Shown here: positions 31,543 through 44,300 of the stretch, piece after piece
How the letters are laid out: every line of letters starts with the position of its first letter
Numbering within the stretch: the first letter of the stretch is position 1
Origin: Amyloporia xantha
Taxonomy: Eukaryota > Basidiomycota > Agaricomycetes > Polyporales > Adustoporiaceae
Assembly (NCBI GenBank): GCA_036971615.1
Contig: JAYKKR010000033.1
Span: 1 to 64,000, forward strand
Direction: 5' to 3'
DNA length: 64,000 nucleotides
Notes under the pieces: model-generated
What the model saw: only the letters and a program-made list of their open reading frames with translations
Databases searched by the model: none
What the model was told of the DNA's origin: nothing
Made by a program: the position numbers and the translations under genes

Positions 31543-34032
31543 ATGGACAGCCAAAAGTCCCCGCCAGTCCCCGCTCCTGACCTCACTCTCCTCGACGCTC
31601 CCGACGACGACGACGACGACATTGTCAGCAACGACGACAGCAACATGGCCGCTGTCGCCAATCCCGTCCTCCCTGTCCCCCCACCCGCCTCCTCCCCTGC
31701 CCAGGCCTCCGCCGCCGCAGGCGTCAACAAACGCTACCGTCCCGCCCCCGCCAAGACGTTCCAGTGCAGGGGCTACGGCGAGTGCAGGATGGTCTTCAGC
31801 AGGAGTGAACATTTGGCCAGGCACATCAGGTTAGTTCCCGCCTCTCTGCTCCCGCCCGCCCCCACGCTCACCCACCACTCCCCCAGGAAACACACCGGCG
31901 AGCGCCCATTTACCTGCCATTGCGGAAAGCAGTTCTCTCGCCTCGACAACCTCCGCCAGCACGCACAGACCGTCCACGCAGACAAGCAAGAGCAGAACGA
32001 ACGCATGATGCACGAGCTCACCTCCCTCCATGCCAGCATGACTGCCGCTAACAAGGGCTCACAGCGCAGCAAGCGTGCTCAGGCGAACATGGCCGTCACC
32101 AACTCCACCTCCTCTTCCTCCACCCTCCCCGGCACCCTCCCCTCTATGGCCTCAATCAAGCAGGAAGACGTCCCGCTCCCACTCGCACACCAACGTCCTG
32201 GCACCAGCACCGGCTACGAGGGTGGCCATCTATATCACCCCGGCGGCACGACATGGCATGTACAAACCTCGGACGTCGATCGCCCCAACATCCGTCCGAC
32301 CAACAACCATTCCTTTCGTGACCCCAGCCAGTCCTTTCGTGCCCCAACCGCATCCTCCTCCTCCGCCTCCTCCGCTGTCTCTCCCTATCCACCACCCGGC
32401 CAGTCCTTTCTCGTCCCCTCCGCCGCCACATTCAACTTCAGTCTCCCCGAGCTCGTCGGTGGGACTCGCCCAGGATCTAGCAACGGTCCTCCAGCAGCAT
32501 CCGAGTCCGCCCCCACACTCCCACCCCTCTCTGCCGTCGTCTCCTCCGCCTTCGCACGCCCGCCCCCTCCCTATCCCGCACAATCCGCACAATCACAACA
32601 CCCACAGCACCCACACGTCCTCCCCCCACAGCAGCCACTCACACACGCACACGTTCTTCCCCTACCCACCCCAAGCGGTCCATATGGGATCCATGGGCGA
32701 CGGCCCTCCACCGCCGCTCGGCCCACCACAGCTCCCGCCGCATACTACTACGCACCTCCTTACTCCGCAGGACTTGGAGCCCTTCCCGGCCTGGGCGCGC
32801 CTCGCACAGAGCTTCCCCTTCCACCCGGCCATGCAGCACATGGACGTGGTCTCGAACCATTACGACTCGCTCCCGCCGGATATGGCAGCGGTGGCGGCGA
32901 TGGAGGAGACGAACGCGAGCCGACGAGCCCAACAGGAGCATTCGGCGACTCTCCATTTTCCTTCCACGCACCCGCTACACTCGCACCGCCGCTCGCCTAC
33001 GAGCCTCCACCAGCAGCAGGCGCATACAACCCTCGGAAACGACCTTTCTCAGGGGACGATGATGGGCCCCGGGAGCGTGAGCGAGGAGGAGATGCTGGCC
33101 GCCCACCTAGCAGCGGTGGGCGCGGCGCAGGCGCAGGGGAATATGAATACGGGAGCGAATCTCGGCCCCAGTCTCGACGACTCTCCGTCATGGAACTCTG
33201 CAACGATACAGATGCAGATGGAGCAGCTCGAGCGTTTGTACCGCTTGCAGCCGCAGGCGCAACAGCAGCAGCATATGCAGCAGGCGCAGGCGCAGGCTCA
33301 GCAGCAGGCTCAGGCTCAGCAGCGCACGCATCGACAGGCACATTCTCGCGGCCCACCACCACCTCCGGACTCATCACGGGCGCCGCGCAACTCGCACTCG
33401 TCGATCGGGCCAGCCCCGCACCCGAGTCTCCAACACGCGGTACAGGCGCAGGCGCAGGCACAGGCTCACCGGTACTCGCTCGAGCTGCGCCGGCAGCAGC
33501 AGGAGCAGCTCCAGGCGCGGCTTCGCCAACAACAGCAGCAGCAGCAGCAGGAGTACGAGTACGAGTACGAGGAGACGGCGCGCCAGGAAATGGAGCGGGA
33601 GCGGCGGCATTCGGAGGAGGAGGCGTACCTGCGGCAGCTCGCGCAGGCGTATGGGAGCACGAGCCCGCACGGGTATGGGGGGAGCACGAGCCCGCACCCG
33701 TATGGCAGCGTGAGCCCGCACCCGCTGCTGGATATGCATACGGAGGCGGGGGCGGGGTCCGGCGGACACCACCCGTACTTGCCAGTGGGGTACCCGGACG
33801 GGGGAGCGGGAGTGCACCCGGGTCACCCGGGCCAGGAGCGGCGGGGGGGTGGCGAGGAGGGGTATCTGCCTCACCACGGAGTGATGCTGGAGCACGGGTA
33901 TCACCTGGTGGACGGGCGGCATCCGGATCCGCTGGACCTGGTGGGAGTCCCCGGAGTGCAGGTGGGGGAGGGGAGTCCCACGGGGGGAATGATCAAGTAC
34001 GAATCCCCGCTGCCGTTGGAATGAGGGCGTAG
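31543..34032 (+). CDS. C2H2 zinc-finger transcription factor
   Basis: Exons 31543-31829 and 31887-34032 encode 810 residues. The 57-nt intron splits the linker between two fingers. Finger 1 is C-X5-C...HLARHIRKH and finger 2 is C-X1-C ([18 protein letters not shown]...H), joined by the standard HTGERPF linker, at about residues 75-135. An acidic run (DDDDDD) precedes them. The long tail is Pro/Ser-rich and carries motifs seen in related mushroom regulators: [11 protein letters not shown] and [18 protein letters not shown], with [16 protein letters not shown] further on. The last 200 residues are Gly/Ala-rich. The chosen start is the first ATG; upstream codons are open but non-ATG. Targets are unknown. 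Confidence 0.88.
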   Translation: MDSQKSPPVPAPDLTLLDAPDDDDDDIVSNDDSNMAAVANPVLPVPPPASSPAQASAAAGVNKRYRPAPAKTFQCRGYGECRMVFSRSEHLARHIRLVPASLLPPAPTLTHHSPRKHTGERPFTCHCGKQFSRLDNLRQHAQTVHADKQEQNERMMHELTSLHASMTAANKGSQRSKRAQANMAVTNSTSSSSTLPGTLPSMASIKQEDVPLPLAHQRPGTSTGYEGGHLYHPGGTTWHVQTSDVDRPNIRPTNNHSFRDPSQSFRAPTASSSSASSAVSPYPPPGQSFLVPSAATFNFSLPELVGGTRPGSSNGPPAASESAPTLPPLSAVVSSAFARPPPPYPAQSAQSQHPQHPHVLPPQQPLTHAHVLPLPTPSGPYGIHGRRPSTAARPTTAPAAYYYAPPYSAGLGALPGLGAPRTELPLPPGHAAHGRGLEPLRLAPAGYGSGGGDGGDEREPTSPTGAFGDSPFSFHAPATLAPPLAYEPPPAAGAYNPRKRPFSGDDDGPRERERGGDAGRPPSSGGRGAGAGEYEYGSESRPQSRRLSVMELCNDTDADGAARAFVPLAAAGATAAAYAAGAGAGSAAGSGSAAHASTGTFSRPTTTSGLITGAAQLALVDRASPAPESPTRGTGAGAGTGSPVLARAAPAAAGAAPGAASPTTAAAAAGVRVRVRGDGAPGNGAGAAAFGGGGVPAAARAGVWEHEPARVWGEHEPAPVWQREPAPAAGYAYGGGGGVRRTPPVLASGVPGRGSGSAPGSPGPGAAGGWRGGVSASPRSDAGARVSPGGRAASGSAGPGGSPRSAGGGGESHGGNDQVRIPAAVGMRA

Positions 34033-36362
34033 GGCGCGTGTGTGTGTGGAAATGTTTTGTTAAAAGCTGCGTCTTATTTTTTCTTCACTTCTCTCCGGTC
34101 AAGGTTCTGTCGTTCTCGTCGTCCCTCTTTTTCCTTACTTTAAGGAGAACGGTTAATTGTGCGTCCTGCCGGATTTTCTTGACTGTTTCGTTTTTATGTA
34201 TAGTTACGCTGCGCACTTTCCCCGAGAACATACGCATTGTGTATATATCCCCCCGCTGCTACTGCTGTCGAACTGCCGATATCCCTACAGCCATTTCTAA
34301 TCCCCTGTTCTGTTCGTCTTTATTTTGTGACTTTGGTGCTTTCTACAACAACGATACACGATTTTTATACAAAAGGCCCCGCGTGTACGCCTACGCCTGG
34401 ATCTGGGTTGTGCTAGTAGTGTATATTTTCCACATCGTATGGCTTTTGTCGATGGCTATTAGAGACTTCCTCGGAACGTTAATGATACCAGTGATTGCTG
34501 TTCGAAATATTATCTGTACCGTCTAAGTGTCTTAAGTTTGTCGAGGATGGCGTACGTCTCCAAACGATCGAGACTTCGTGATGTAATTGATAATGGACAC
34601 CATTACTGCGCGAACCTGAGTCCCGGACAACAAAGACGTCACTGTTATTTTTTAATACAGAAGTCTACGGATTTATACTCCATGCTATTGGGTACATGCA
34701 GAGTGTCGAACTCTGAGTAAAAATTGTGGACTCCGTGCCCTCAGAAGCCCACCTATTCGCAGGGGGCTCCGTGGCTGAGTCCGCATCCCAAGCCAGGTCG
34801 CCGGGCGCCGCTAGGGAGACTATCTCCCCACTCGACCGGTTTCGGGAGGGAGACGGCGTCCGTTCTGGTAAGGGAGTAGGTTCCCTTATTGGTGAGAGCA
34901 GAGTCCAGACTCCAGGGGCGGCTCGGGGGACAAGGAGCGGATCAACCGGTGTCCTCTCCCGACCTCTCCCGCCGCCCATTGGGTTTGAATGTCGCTGAAC
35001 GCCTCATGGACGTCTGAAATACGTCACCGTTATAGTGCAGTAGGTATGACGGTTAGCATTAAACGCGGCGATCCGTATCGCTCCTGTTTATGAGGTCCAC
35101 ACTACTTGTGTAATTAAATTGTCCTCGAGGAGATGGTGCCTTACGGAGGCTTTTGGCGGCGGGCTTGCCTTTCCTGTTATAGTGGGGGGGGGGGGTCATG
35201 ACGATTCGAAATATATGCGGCCTCGGGAGAACTCTTGCATACCATTCGTCGATACATCCGGTGGAGGAGGCGCCTCGGCGACACGCTTCCCATTGCGCAG
35301 CAAGTTCAGAACGGAAGCTGAGGGGCGGTCTCTGGTGACCCGAGGCGTTACCGACAACGCAAGATGAAGTGACTTTGCGATGCGACTCCACCGTCACATA
35401 ATATGCGGTCGCGTGTCCAATTAGGCTGTCCCTTGCACGATCACGCTCATCTGACACTCTGGATGAACAAAGCAATCAACTAGTTTTGGGGGATGGCTCT
35501 GAAACGAGTACCTGAAACGTCGGACGTAAACCGAGGGTCGAGCGGTCAACATGCCCCGGCAGAGGTAGACGCAGAGCGGGTGTTTGGAGTCAAGGTGAAA
35601 ACGTGATGGATAAGACCATGGCATTTCTGGCCATAATGATCGACAAGCGAATTTCACTGTTCTGGTACTTGCAAATTGCAGCAGAACGCTCGGCGGTTCC
35701 TGATCGTCCACAGGTTTGACAAGCTTGACGCCATGCACGGTAGATGAGACGATGTAAGGCCTCGCCGTTCACACGTAAAATCCGATACATCTGGCTGAAA
35801 GAAATGGTGGAATTTAAAAGAGTATCTTGTGCGATACCGGTGGAGCCACTTGCACGCTGTCGATTGGGTGTGTGTGCGTATGTACGACGGCGCAGTCAGG
35901 CTGTGTCGCTAAGGGTTCCTCGTTAGCCGTTCGGGAGAGAGCAGATCTCGGAGACGTCGCAGGTGGCCATCGGGAGCGAGCCGTTGGCGCCCGAGGATGA
36001 TCGTAGCACGAGCCGATCACTCGACGAAACTCAGCGTACGGGCGATGGCCAGTCTGGGCCCCGCCGTCGAGCCCCAGCCTTGCCACTGTCCTCGACGGCG
36101 CCTGCACCCGACGCCTCGTCTGCGGACGTGGGCGGTGCGCGGGTGACGTGCGCTGAATCCGCATCACTTTCTGATACGCCCTGGCAGACACGTCCATCGA
36201 AACCTGTGCCTAGGCCCCGCCCCCTCTTCTCTCCCTTCTGCCGCGAACTGTAACCCCGCACGTCCCGCCCTCGTCCGTCTTTGTCTCCCGTCGCGTGCAC
36301 GCTCGTTCTCCGCCGTCTCATGCGTCTCACGCCGCGCCCTTAGCTCGTCGTCCCATCCACCC
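34033..36362. other. Intergenic: 3' flank, GC-rich island and upstream region
   Basis: It begins with a T-rich 3' flank of the C2H2 gene (to about 34550). Around 34720-34990 a GC-rich block is open on both strands, but no start, splice pattern or family was recognised. An 11-G run lies at 35183-35193. The last 400 bases are pyrimidine-rich with CCGCC/CGTCC motifs, typical of a core promoter before the gene at 36363. Confidence 0.45.
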
Positions 36363-37972
36363 ATGGGCACCAACTACACCCTCGACGACGACTCGCCCTG
36401 GCTCATCTACTCCGACGGCTGGGCCATCCAGTCCGACTCCAACCCGTACCTCGACCGCTACTTTGCACACACGTACCACGTCGCACAGGCAGACGGCGCC
36501 AGCCTCAACATCACCTTTCCCGCCGAGTACGCCTACGTCGCCATCTATGGCTCCATGGGCCCCGGCCATGTGCGTCCTCTCTGTCTCCATGCCATAGCAC
36601 ATCCCTGACTCGCCCGCAGGCCGGGTTCAGCGTCCAGTTCGACGACGACGTCTTCGACCTCTCCGCCACAGCCAACACCACCCTCTTCCAGCAGTGTCTC
36701 TGCCAGCGCGCGCTCCCCAACATCACGCAGCAGCACTTTGTCAGATTCGTCGCAAACTTCATCAGCCCCCAGGACGCCTGGCTCGACGTCGACTTTATCA
36801 CGCTAGGGGACGGAAAGTGCGTGTGCGTGCTCGCACCGACGGCGTGGTACTAAACCCCTTCTAGCGCGACAGTCACCGCGACTCTCCCGGTCGGAACGGC
36901 TACGCCGCCATACATCAGCGGGTAAGCTCTCGTTGCCCATTCGTGGCTGTTTTCTTTCGCTGCGTAACGCGCATGAGATAGTTCATCTCTCACTGGGGGC
37001 GAGGAGGAATGTTCGGACTCCGCGTGTCCATAAAGTACTGTCCGAACTGGTCAAGTTCGCTCAGTGAGTGCCAGGCATGCTACGCAAACATGGAATGGTC
37101 CTGGGATCCAGCCAGCACTCGTTGCCCATTCATGCTCGTTTTCTTTCACTGCGTAACGCGCGTTCTCTTTCCTTGTTTTCCGAAATGGCACGGGGACACC
37201 TCGTTATAGGCCGTATTGTTCTTCTAACTCGTCGTCTGCCTTCGCTCATGTATTCCTCCACAATGCTGACGCTTCTCCAGGCTATCCGGCAGCAACACCC
37301 CCAGTTCATCCCCGTACGTCGATGACACTCGCACTCCCTCCCCGCAGAGCGCTCACATCACGTCTCCCCATCCAGTACCCCCTCCCGCTCCTCCTCCACA
37401 ACGCCCGCGATCCTCGCGATCGTCTTCGGCGCGCTGATCGGCCTCGTGCTGCTCCTCACGCTCGTCTACTGCCTCCTGCGCCGCACGTACGACCGCCGCC
37501 GCGCGCGCGAGCACAAGTTCCGCTACGGCCAGGCGCCCACCACGCCCAAGCGCTCCGGGTTCGGCGACGCGGAGGACGAGCAGCAGCAACAGGGCAGCAG
37601 CAGGAGGACATCGCGATGGGCGGATACCGTCCGAGGGACCGCAGCATTTTCGCCGGCCTGCTCAACCCCTCCACGCAGTCCCTCGCGCTCGCGTCGCACT
37701 CGCAGGTGAACCTCAGCCTCGCCGCGCCGCTTCCTGGCGCAGGCACGAGCGGGTATGCGCACGTGCCGGCGCGCGCGACGCCGCCGCTGGAGGCGCAGAG
37801 CGGGAGCGGGAGCGTCGCGAGGGACGCCTCGGGGTCTGTCACGCCGGAATCTCCACGGCAGGGGCGCCGGGCGGGGACGCCCGTGCATGCGTTCTTGAGC
37901 CAGCAGCCGCTGTTCCAGAAGAGGCATAAGGGCGATGCGGACTCGTTACGGACAGATTTTCTGCAGGTCTGA
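36363..37972 (+). pseudogene. Single-pass membrane protein gene with a frameshift in its poly-Gln tract
   Basis: Exons 36363-36569, 36620-36816, 36865-36921, 37281-37313 and 37376 onward join in frame. The ectodomain (MGTNYTLDDDSPWLIYSDGW, NITFPAEYAYVAIYGS, several N-X-S/T sites) lacks an obvious N-terminal signal. A Ser/Thr/Pro stalk leads to the membrane segment AILAIVFGALIGLVLLLTLV followed by LLRRTYDRRR. The tail has FRYG...KRSGFGDAEDE, then a CAG/CAA run broken by two extra bases (GG at 37593-37594). Beyond that, the family-like continuation (EDIAMGGYRPRDRSIFAGLL, to 37972) is in another frame, while the in-frame reading stops at 37709. It is either a true truncation or a base-calling error in the repeat. 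Intron 3 is unusually long (359 nt) and holds a dispersed repeat. Confidence 0.72.
36989..37113 (+). repeat. Dispersed hairpin element, copy A (inside an intron)
   Basis: It resembles the reverse complement of 46975-47096, sharing TCACTGGGGGC, AATGTTCGGACTCCGC, GTCCGAAC, CATGCTACG and TCCTGGG in the same order. Both copies keep an 8-bp inverted pair GTTCGGAC...GTCCGAAC (37011-37018/37040-37047 here). About 45 bp of host intron is repeated on both sides (from 36929 and from 37118), both ending GCGTAACGCGC. It may be a small non-autonomous element. Confidence 0.65.
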
Positions 37973-38397
37973 CTGAAAACCCCGCGGCTGGGAGGAGGAT
38001 GTGCGGTGTGCCCTTGCGGTTTGTGCCTGCTTTGACACGCGCCGCTTGATGGATTCTCTACTTGGCGTCCCGGCCACTGGACGGTGTTGTGCTCTTCTTA
38101 TTTCCGTTGTGCTATTGTTATAATTAATGTTACCCCGGCTCGTCCCCCACATGTTGATACCAGCAACTGACATATCCACGCTTTCGTTGTAGAGCCTTCG
38201 TTCCCATTCTTGCGCTACGTTCGCATTTATTTACCGAGTAATATCTGGATATTGGTATGCTCACGTTACACGGGCTCCGTCTCAGGCTATCTTTATTACC
38301 AATATGCTTTCGATTCTATCTGATGTGTTCGATCAAGCGACGCGCGTTACAAGAAATGTACAACGTTGTTCGGGAACCAGGTCACTGCACATCCGCC
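37973..38397. other. Convergent intergenic region
   Basis: This is the 3' flank of both the membrane-protein gene and the ZNFX1-like gene. It is AT-rich and no gene is seen. Confidence 0.5.
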
Positions 38398-41300
38398 TCA
38401 TGCACCCCTCGTCCAGTCCCACACACCCGGCTGCGACCCCTGTCTCCCCGCGATGGCTTCGAACTCCGTGGCTCGTGTGTTGGACGAGTGCAGTCTGTGA
38501 CTATTACCGCCGATGGGAGCTTTGCATTCGGGACAGGTAGCAGCTTGCATGGCTCCGCCGCACTACAAAAGGAACACACATCAGTTATTCCATCGAGAAC
38601 AGAGAATCGCAAATTTTGTACCTCCGTAATGACGAACGCGTGTCCGTTCTCGCAGTTGTAGAAATGGCCCCGATGAGCTGGGCGAAGGACGGGTATCAGG
38701 CCATGGATATGGAAGCAGAAAAGAACAATCAACTCACAGAATCCGAATGCCTTCACTATATCCTCTCGCTCCTGCAGTGAGAGCGGCTGATAGACCTTGT
38801 CAACCAGCATGAACTTCTCAAGCTCGCGGCATTCTTCTCTCCAGCGCTCCACCTTCCGGCCACAATTGTCCTTGAACCACTGTCGCTCCTCCATTAGGTC
38901 GGTAAGCGATCCCGATGGCCGACTGCGGATATAGTCCTTCTCTGCCTTGTCCGCAAAGTTAAGCATATAGGTGGATTCCTGCTTCGCCATCTCAGCTAGC
39001 TGCTGTCGCGCAGCTTCCGTTAGTCCCCCAGTCTTGAACAGCGCAGTCCGTTTCTCGACGAGTCGCATGCGGAATTGCTCAAAGTCAGACCTCAAGACAT
39101 AGATACTCGATCTCGCTGCTTGACGAGAAGCAGATGATCGGTGAGCCATCTCTAGAGCCTTTTGACTATCCGCGACGCAGGATTCCAGTGTGAAATCTAC
39201 GAACGAGGACCACCGGGCCCGATGTTCAGCTGCACTGGCATTGTCCGAGGCCATCGAGAGACCTTCGAGGCGGCTCATACCGACTTGCGCTAACATGAAG
39301 CGTACTTCCAGAGACAGCAGGTAGGCGTCGATCTGGAAACGGGTATCGGCCTTGTGCGGGGGCTGTCCGACCTTCGCATTTACGGCCTCCATGGCAATAG
39401 GCTCAGGAGCGTCCGATGCGCGTTCGGGATCGTTAGCAATAGCCTCCATCTCGAGGCGGTAGAGGGTAGTAAGAGCTGCCTCGTATGCCTTGACGTGAGC
39501 TCCTCTGGTCTTTGCGACCTTGACGGCGCTCCTGTAGATGCCCAAGAGATCTTTGATGATATCACGCCATGCTTTTGCCTCCTCGGCAGAGAGGCCATGA
39601 ACAGTCTGCATCGAGCTCATAGAGAACAAGTCAGGATCGAGTGGCTCGGTAGACTTCCCTTCAGGGGACCGCGTCGGTAAGATAGGGGGTAGCTCATCCA
39701 TGTGGCTTTGCATTTCCTTCGCTGACGTCTGCAGAGTTTGAATGTTGGACGAAGTCCTTTCCATCGCCGGGGAGATCTTTTCGAGGGCTAGTGACATGCT
39801 GCTCGCCACGTTCTGTTCCAAGATGTCGAGCGTGGCGCGCTTCGTTACTCGACCGTAGCGCAGCGCTGTAATCGGCCCCCTACAAGTCGGGCACATAGGA
39901 GGGGTTTGATAGCTGATTGGGGGCGCTTTGGTGTCCAAGAATTGACCCATCTCATCGATCTCGTAGTAAGCGGCCATGTTGCAGTGCCCGTCCAAGGTCT
40001 CGACGGTGAAGACGTGACCACAACCAAGAGTAATCAAGCGTTCGCTGACGTCGTTTGAGGTGACATCGATCTCATCCAGTCGGCGCTGCATGATGAAATC
40101 AACAATGTCCCTTTTACGCTCGTCCGGCAAGCAAACGGCACAGAGTTGCTGGTTGCATGGTTCTCCGCAGACTGTCAAGGAATGGAGAATTGGAGATCAG
40201 CACATTGGAGAATACTTCAAGCACTAACCTGAAGGGCAAGCATGACCACATGCAAGCGTGTTCGTGCAAGCTTCATCACAAGGAAGACGGGCACAGATCT
40301 GAGTGAATGGGATTTTAGTGATGTTTCTATTGTGGGAGAACGATACTATACTCACGGAACCGCATAAAACTGGACACGAATGGTGAACGCAAGACCACGG
40401 ACAAGGTTCCATGCATGGTGCGCATGGTTCGGAGCACGGTTTGGGACATTTGTGGTGTAGGCATTGCTGCCGACAGGCTTGCTTGCAACGGGTATTGCAA
40501 TGGTGATCCTGAGAGCAGTCCAGTCCGCAGCTGTGTTGGCAGTAGAGCGAGCGGTCACAGGGATGGCTCAAATGCACTGCGCGCACGACCTTGGTTCTCA
40601 ATGTCAACATCGTTGGTCCGACGCTTGCACTCTGACATTCGGAACACAGAGATTTGCATGTTTTGGAGCAACACTCCATTGTCCCACCGCAGCGCTCCTT
40701 ACAGATGAAGGTGCTCGGGTCTTGCCAACAGGGCATCACAGCAGTATGTTCGCATCGCAGAAGATATTTTTGCACTGGTTCTTGACATTTGACCTGCGTC
40801 AACTTCGCCAGCATGTGGCTTCCGCATCCCAGTGAGTATGATACCTCGCAAAGCTCAGGGTGACTCACCAAGGAACCTTTGCCTTAACGTGTCCGCAAGG
40901 AAGTGGGATATTGTACATTGGAAATTCGCAATTTCCACAATCATCGGAACAGCGTCGCGAACAAGGATGTTGGCGAGGGCAAGGAGTGCGGTTGCAGCGC
41001 TCATTGCATTTCATACTGCGATGATTATCCAAAGTCGCGTGACACTGATCGACAGATTAAAGACTGCATCGAAAGAGTACTTATTGATTCGCACATACCG
41101 AGGATGGGCAGATATGTCCACAGCCGAGACGGAATCCACATGGCAATAAACAGCCACCACCAGGAGACCAACGATTGAGCTCCCCCGCTTTCGAAATGAT
41201 CTGTCTTTGTTCTGGATGGCGAGGACAGACGATTGGCAAGCCATTTCCAATCTGTTCCCGAGCCTCCATATCATCAAGGATTACAGACCAAACATCATTC

Positions 41301-44300
41301 TTGCGAAGGTTTGCAGCATTTCCCAAAATATATAAGCCGTGCTTCGCTCTGGAAAGTGCGACATTGATTCGGTTGGAACTCTGTTGCTTGTTTTAGTGGA
41401 GTGCCAATCATTCTAATGCATGTTAATACCTTGAGGAACCCGATCGATGCGGAACCTGTCTCAAATGTGCCAGAGTTTCGCACGAGAGAGACAATAACGA
41501 TTTTTGCTTCTTGGCCTTGAAAGATGTCGACTGTTCCCAGTCGGACCTACAACAACATGAGTGCGTTGAAAGAAGCTGAAGCCGAGGGGCAACCAACATG
41601 TTTCGTCACAAGCACTTCCTCGATCTCTGGCTCCTCGTCAATCCCTTGTCGCGTAAGCTGCTCTTGGTCCCGCTCATCGACAGCGACAGCTATTTTGAGG
41701 TCTCTAAGAGACGCTCGCACTTTCTGCAACTGTCCTAGATATGCGCAAAGCACGGCAATATCTCCAGATCCGTTGTAAACACCTTGCTTCAGGAAATAAA
41801 GCACCAAATCGCGAATCATTCCAACCTGAGCAAAGCTTAGTGACGGTCTACAAGCTGAGGAAAAGAGTATACTTCGAAGTCATTATGTTTGGAAACTGAG
41901 TCATCAGAACCGTTTTCCTTGTTGGTATGGCTCAAGAAGAATACGTCTTTCTGCATGCCTTGAACCGGAGGATACGCATGTACAGTTTCATTATCTTCGA
42001 GTTTGGGATACAGTATCTGCCTGCTCTCAAGAATTACAGCGCGAAAATGCTGATAATCTACAAAAAGACTCACCGAATGAAGTGAGAGATGGTAGGTCTC
42101 ATGCGTCGCTGAACATTGATTTGTGACATAGGCAGCCCATTGTCTGCCAGCCTCTCCATCAAAGACCTATCGAATTTGAACAGTTTGTTGCCGCGTTCGC
42201 TATCCATGGAAAGTGCTATAACATGTGTGAATACCACGACCAAACTCTGAGGTAGTCAGGACCTACCAAACGTCGCTAAGGTCGGGCGCAATTGTTGCGG
42301 ATCTCCAATACAAATGAGATGATGCACTGGGGATATGAACTCAGCATGGCTTCCCATGTATTCAGTAAATAGAGGACTCACCAGATGTCACAAGTGAAGT
42401 AAGGATGTGTGCCTCTAATACTTGACCTGCTTCTTCTACCATCAGGACTTTCGGAGAGATATTCTAGACGCGGGTTCAAAATTGCCCTTCAGGACATTGA
42501 ATACGACTGTTGTCACTTACGCTCAGAAGCGAAGTCAACTTGGCAGCACCTAAGAATATACTTTGAGTTCCGTAATCATGCGAAGGAATCCGAGCTCACC
42601 CGTAGTCGTGCATGCTATCAAATCCGTCTGACTGAGTAGAATACGACGGTTCTAGAAGTGGTGCCTAGGTCAGCCTGCCACAGCTCTATACAGCCGCTGA
42701 CGCCACGTACTTCATCTCTGGCGTCGTTATATTCTTTGCATGCGTCTTTGTAATCGCTGCGTAACTGTTCGTAATGCTGCAGATTAGACGTGTACGCCAG
42801 TTGGCGCATCCGCTGTTCCCATTCCGCCGCCAGTCGATTCCTCTCGTCGACAGACATAGACCAAACGTTACTCGAGTCCAGGAGCACCTCGATCCGACGT
42901 GTCGTGGTCGGGACCGGTGGAAGCTGTGTACCGAAACCCGAGTGAAGCGAAGAAGGCAGCGACGGCAGGATCCACTGAAGCACCAAGTGGAGAGTTATCC
43001 TGTTCCTGTTTCTGCTTTTTCTTGCCTTTCTTCGATGTCTCCAGTGGAGGCGACACGAAAGCTAGATCTCGCGCTTTCCGCCAAAATCCATATAACGTAC
43101 GAGATACTTCATCGTCGATTTTCTCCTTCTTTTTCCCCGCAGTGGTCCATTCTCCATTCGTTTCCTCTTCCTCTTTGTCATGGTTGAACAAGGCTGAAAT
43201 CCAAAACGGCGGAGATTCGAGGCTATCGGCGTGCTCTGGGTAGTGGATATTGAGATATTGACTTAGCTTGTCCCATGTGAGTTTAGGAAGCTGTATCGAG
43301 TCCATGACGCGGCCCATTTCCTCCTCGAGTTTCTTCATGATAGCATATTGTCGTTTTATCGGGCGATCCAGCATGGAGGATCCTCCTGCAACCTTCTCCA
43401 ATTTGTCGAGGGTAAATTCGGATATGCGTTCATCGGACGACCGTGAGCCGAGTCGTATAAATTTCCGGGTGATATTTGCGTCCAACACCGAGGTTAGTAG
43501 ATGGTCTAGAGCGTGGTTTGTGTACGCTATCAGGACTAAATTCCCAAGATCACTCAGTAAAGGGACAGATACTCAATCTAATAAAGAAATACCTATAGGC
43601 CGTATTCCACTTGTGAAAAGTACGCGCAAAATCTCCTTTGCGGTGTAGCTCTGAGATATCACAATTAATTGAGCTCTAGTATGTTAACATCATTGACGCA
43701 CCTTCCCAGTCCCAGGTGGTCTGGCAAACAGATGTCATATTGAACAATTGTGCTCCCAAAATGCAACCGAGACACTTACCCTTGTATCAGAGACACTTCG
43801 CGTGTCAATGTATTCACTACCGCATCCACTTGACTGGGGTCAAGAATGCTCGACTCCAAAAGCTGACGACGTGCCACGTCGGCCGCGTTGACTCCTGATA
43901 CGTTCAGCGGTCGTATACGATTCTTGTGACCATCCTTCGCCAGACAATCGAGCTTGAACACGAACCCCGGAGCAGTTGCGTATCGTGGTGGACGCAACGG
44001 AACAGCCTCTAGGGAGCCACCATGAGCTATGTAGCGCGAGAATGGGATCTCCGTCGGTTCGATGGTCTGTAACTTCTCGAGGAACGGGCGAGAAGCTTCG
44101 TACATCACGCCATTGTCAACGAGGAACGCGAAAGTCGATTTGCCGTCCGAGATTCTCTCCCGCCGAAGGGCCATCAGCTCTACCTCCGCGTCGAAGAACG
44201 ATATGCGAATCTGGATCTCGCTCGCGCTCGCTTTGGCAGATTCAGCGATATCTTTGCTGAACGAATTAATGACCCCAAGATATATTCTGAGCATCCCGTG

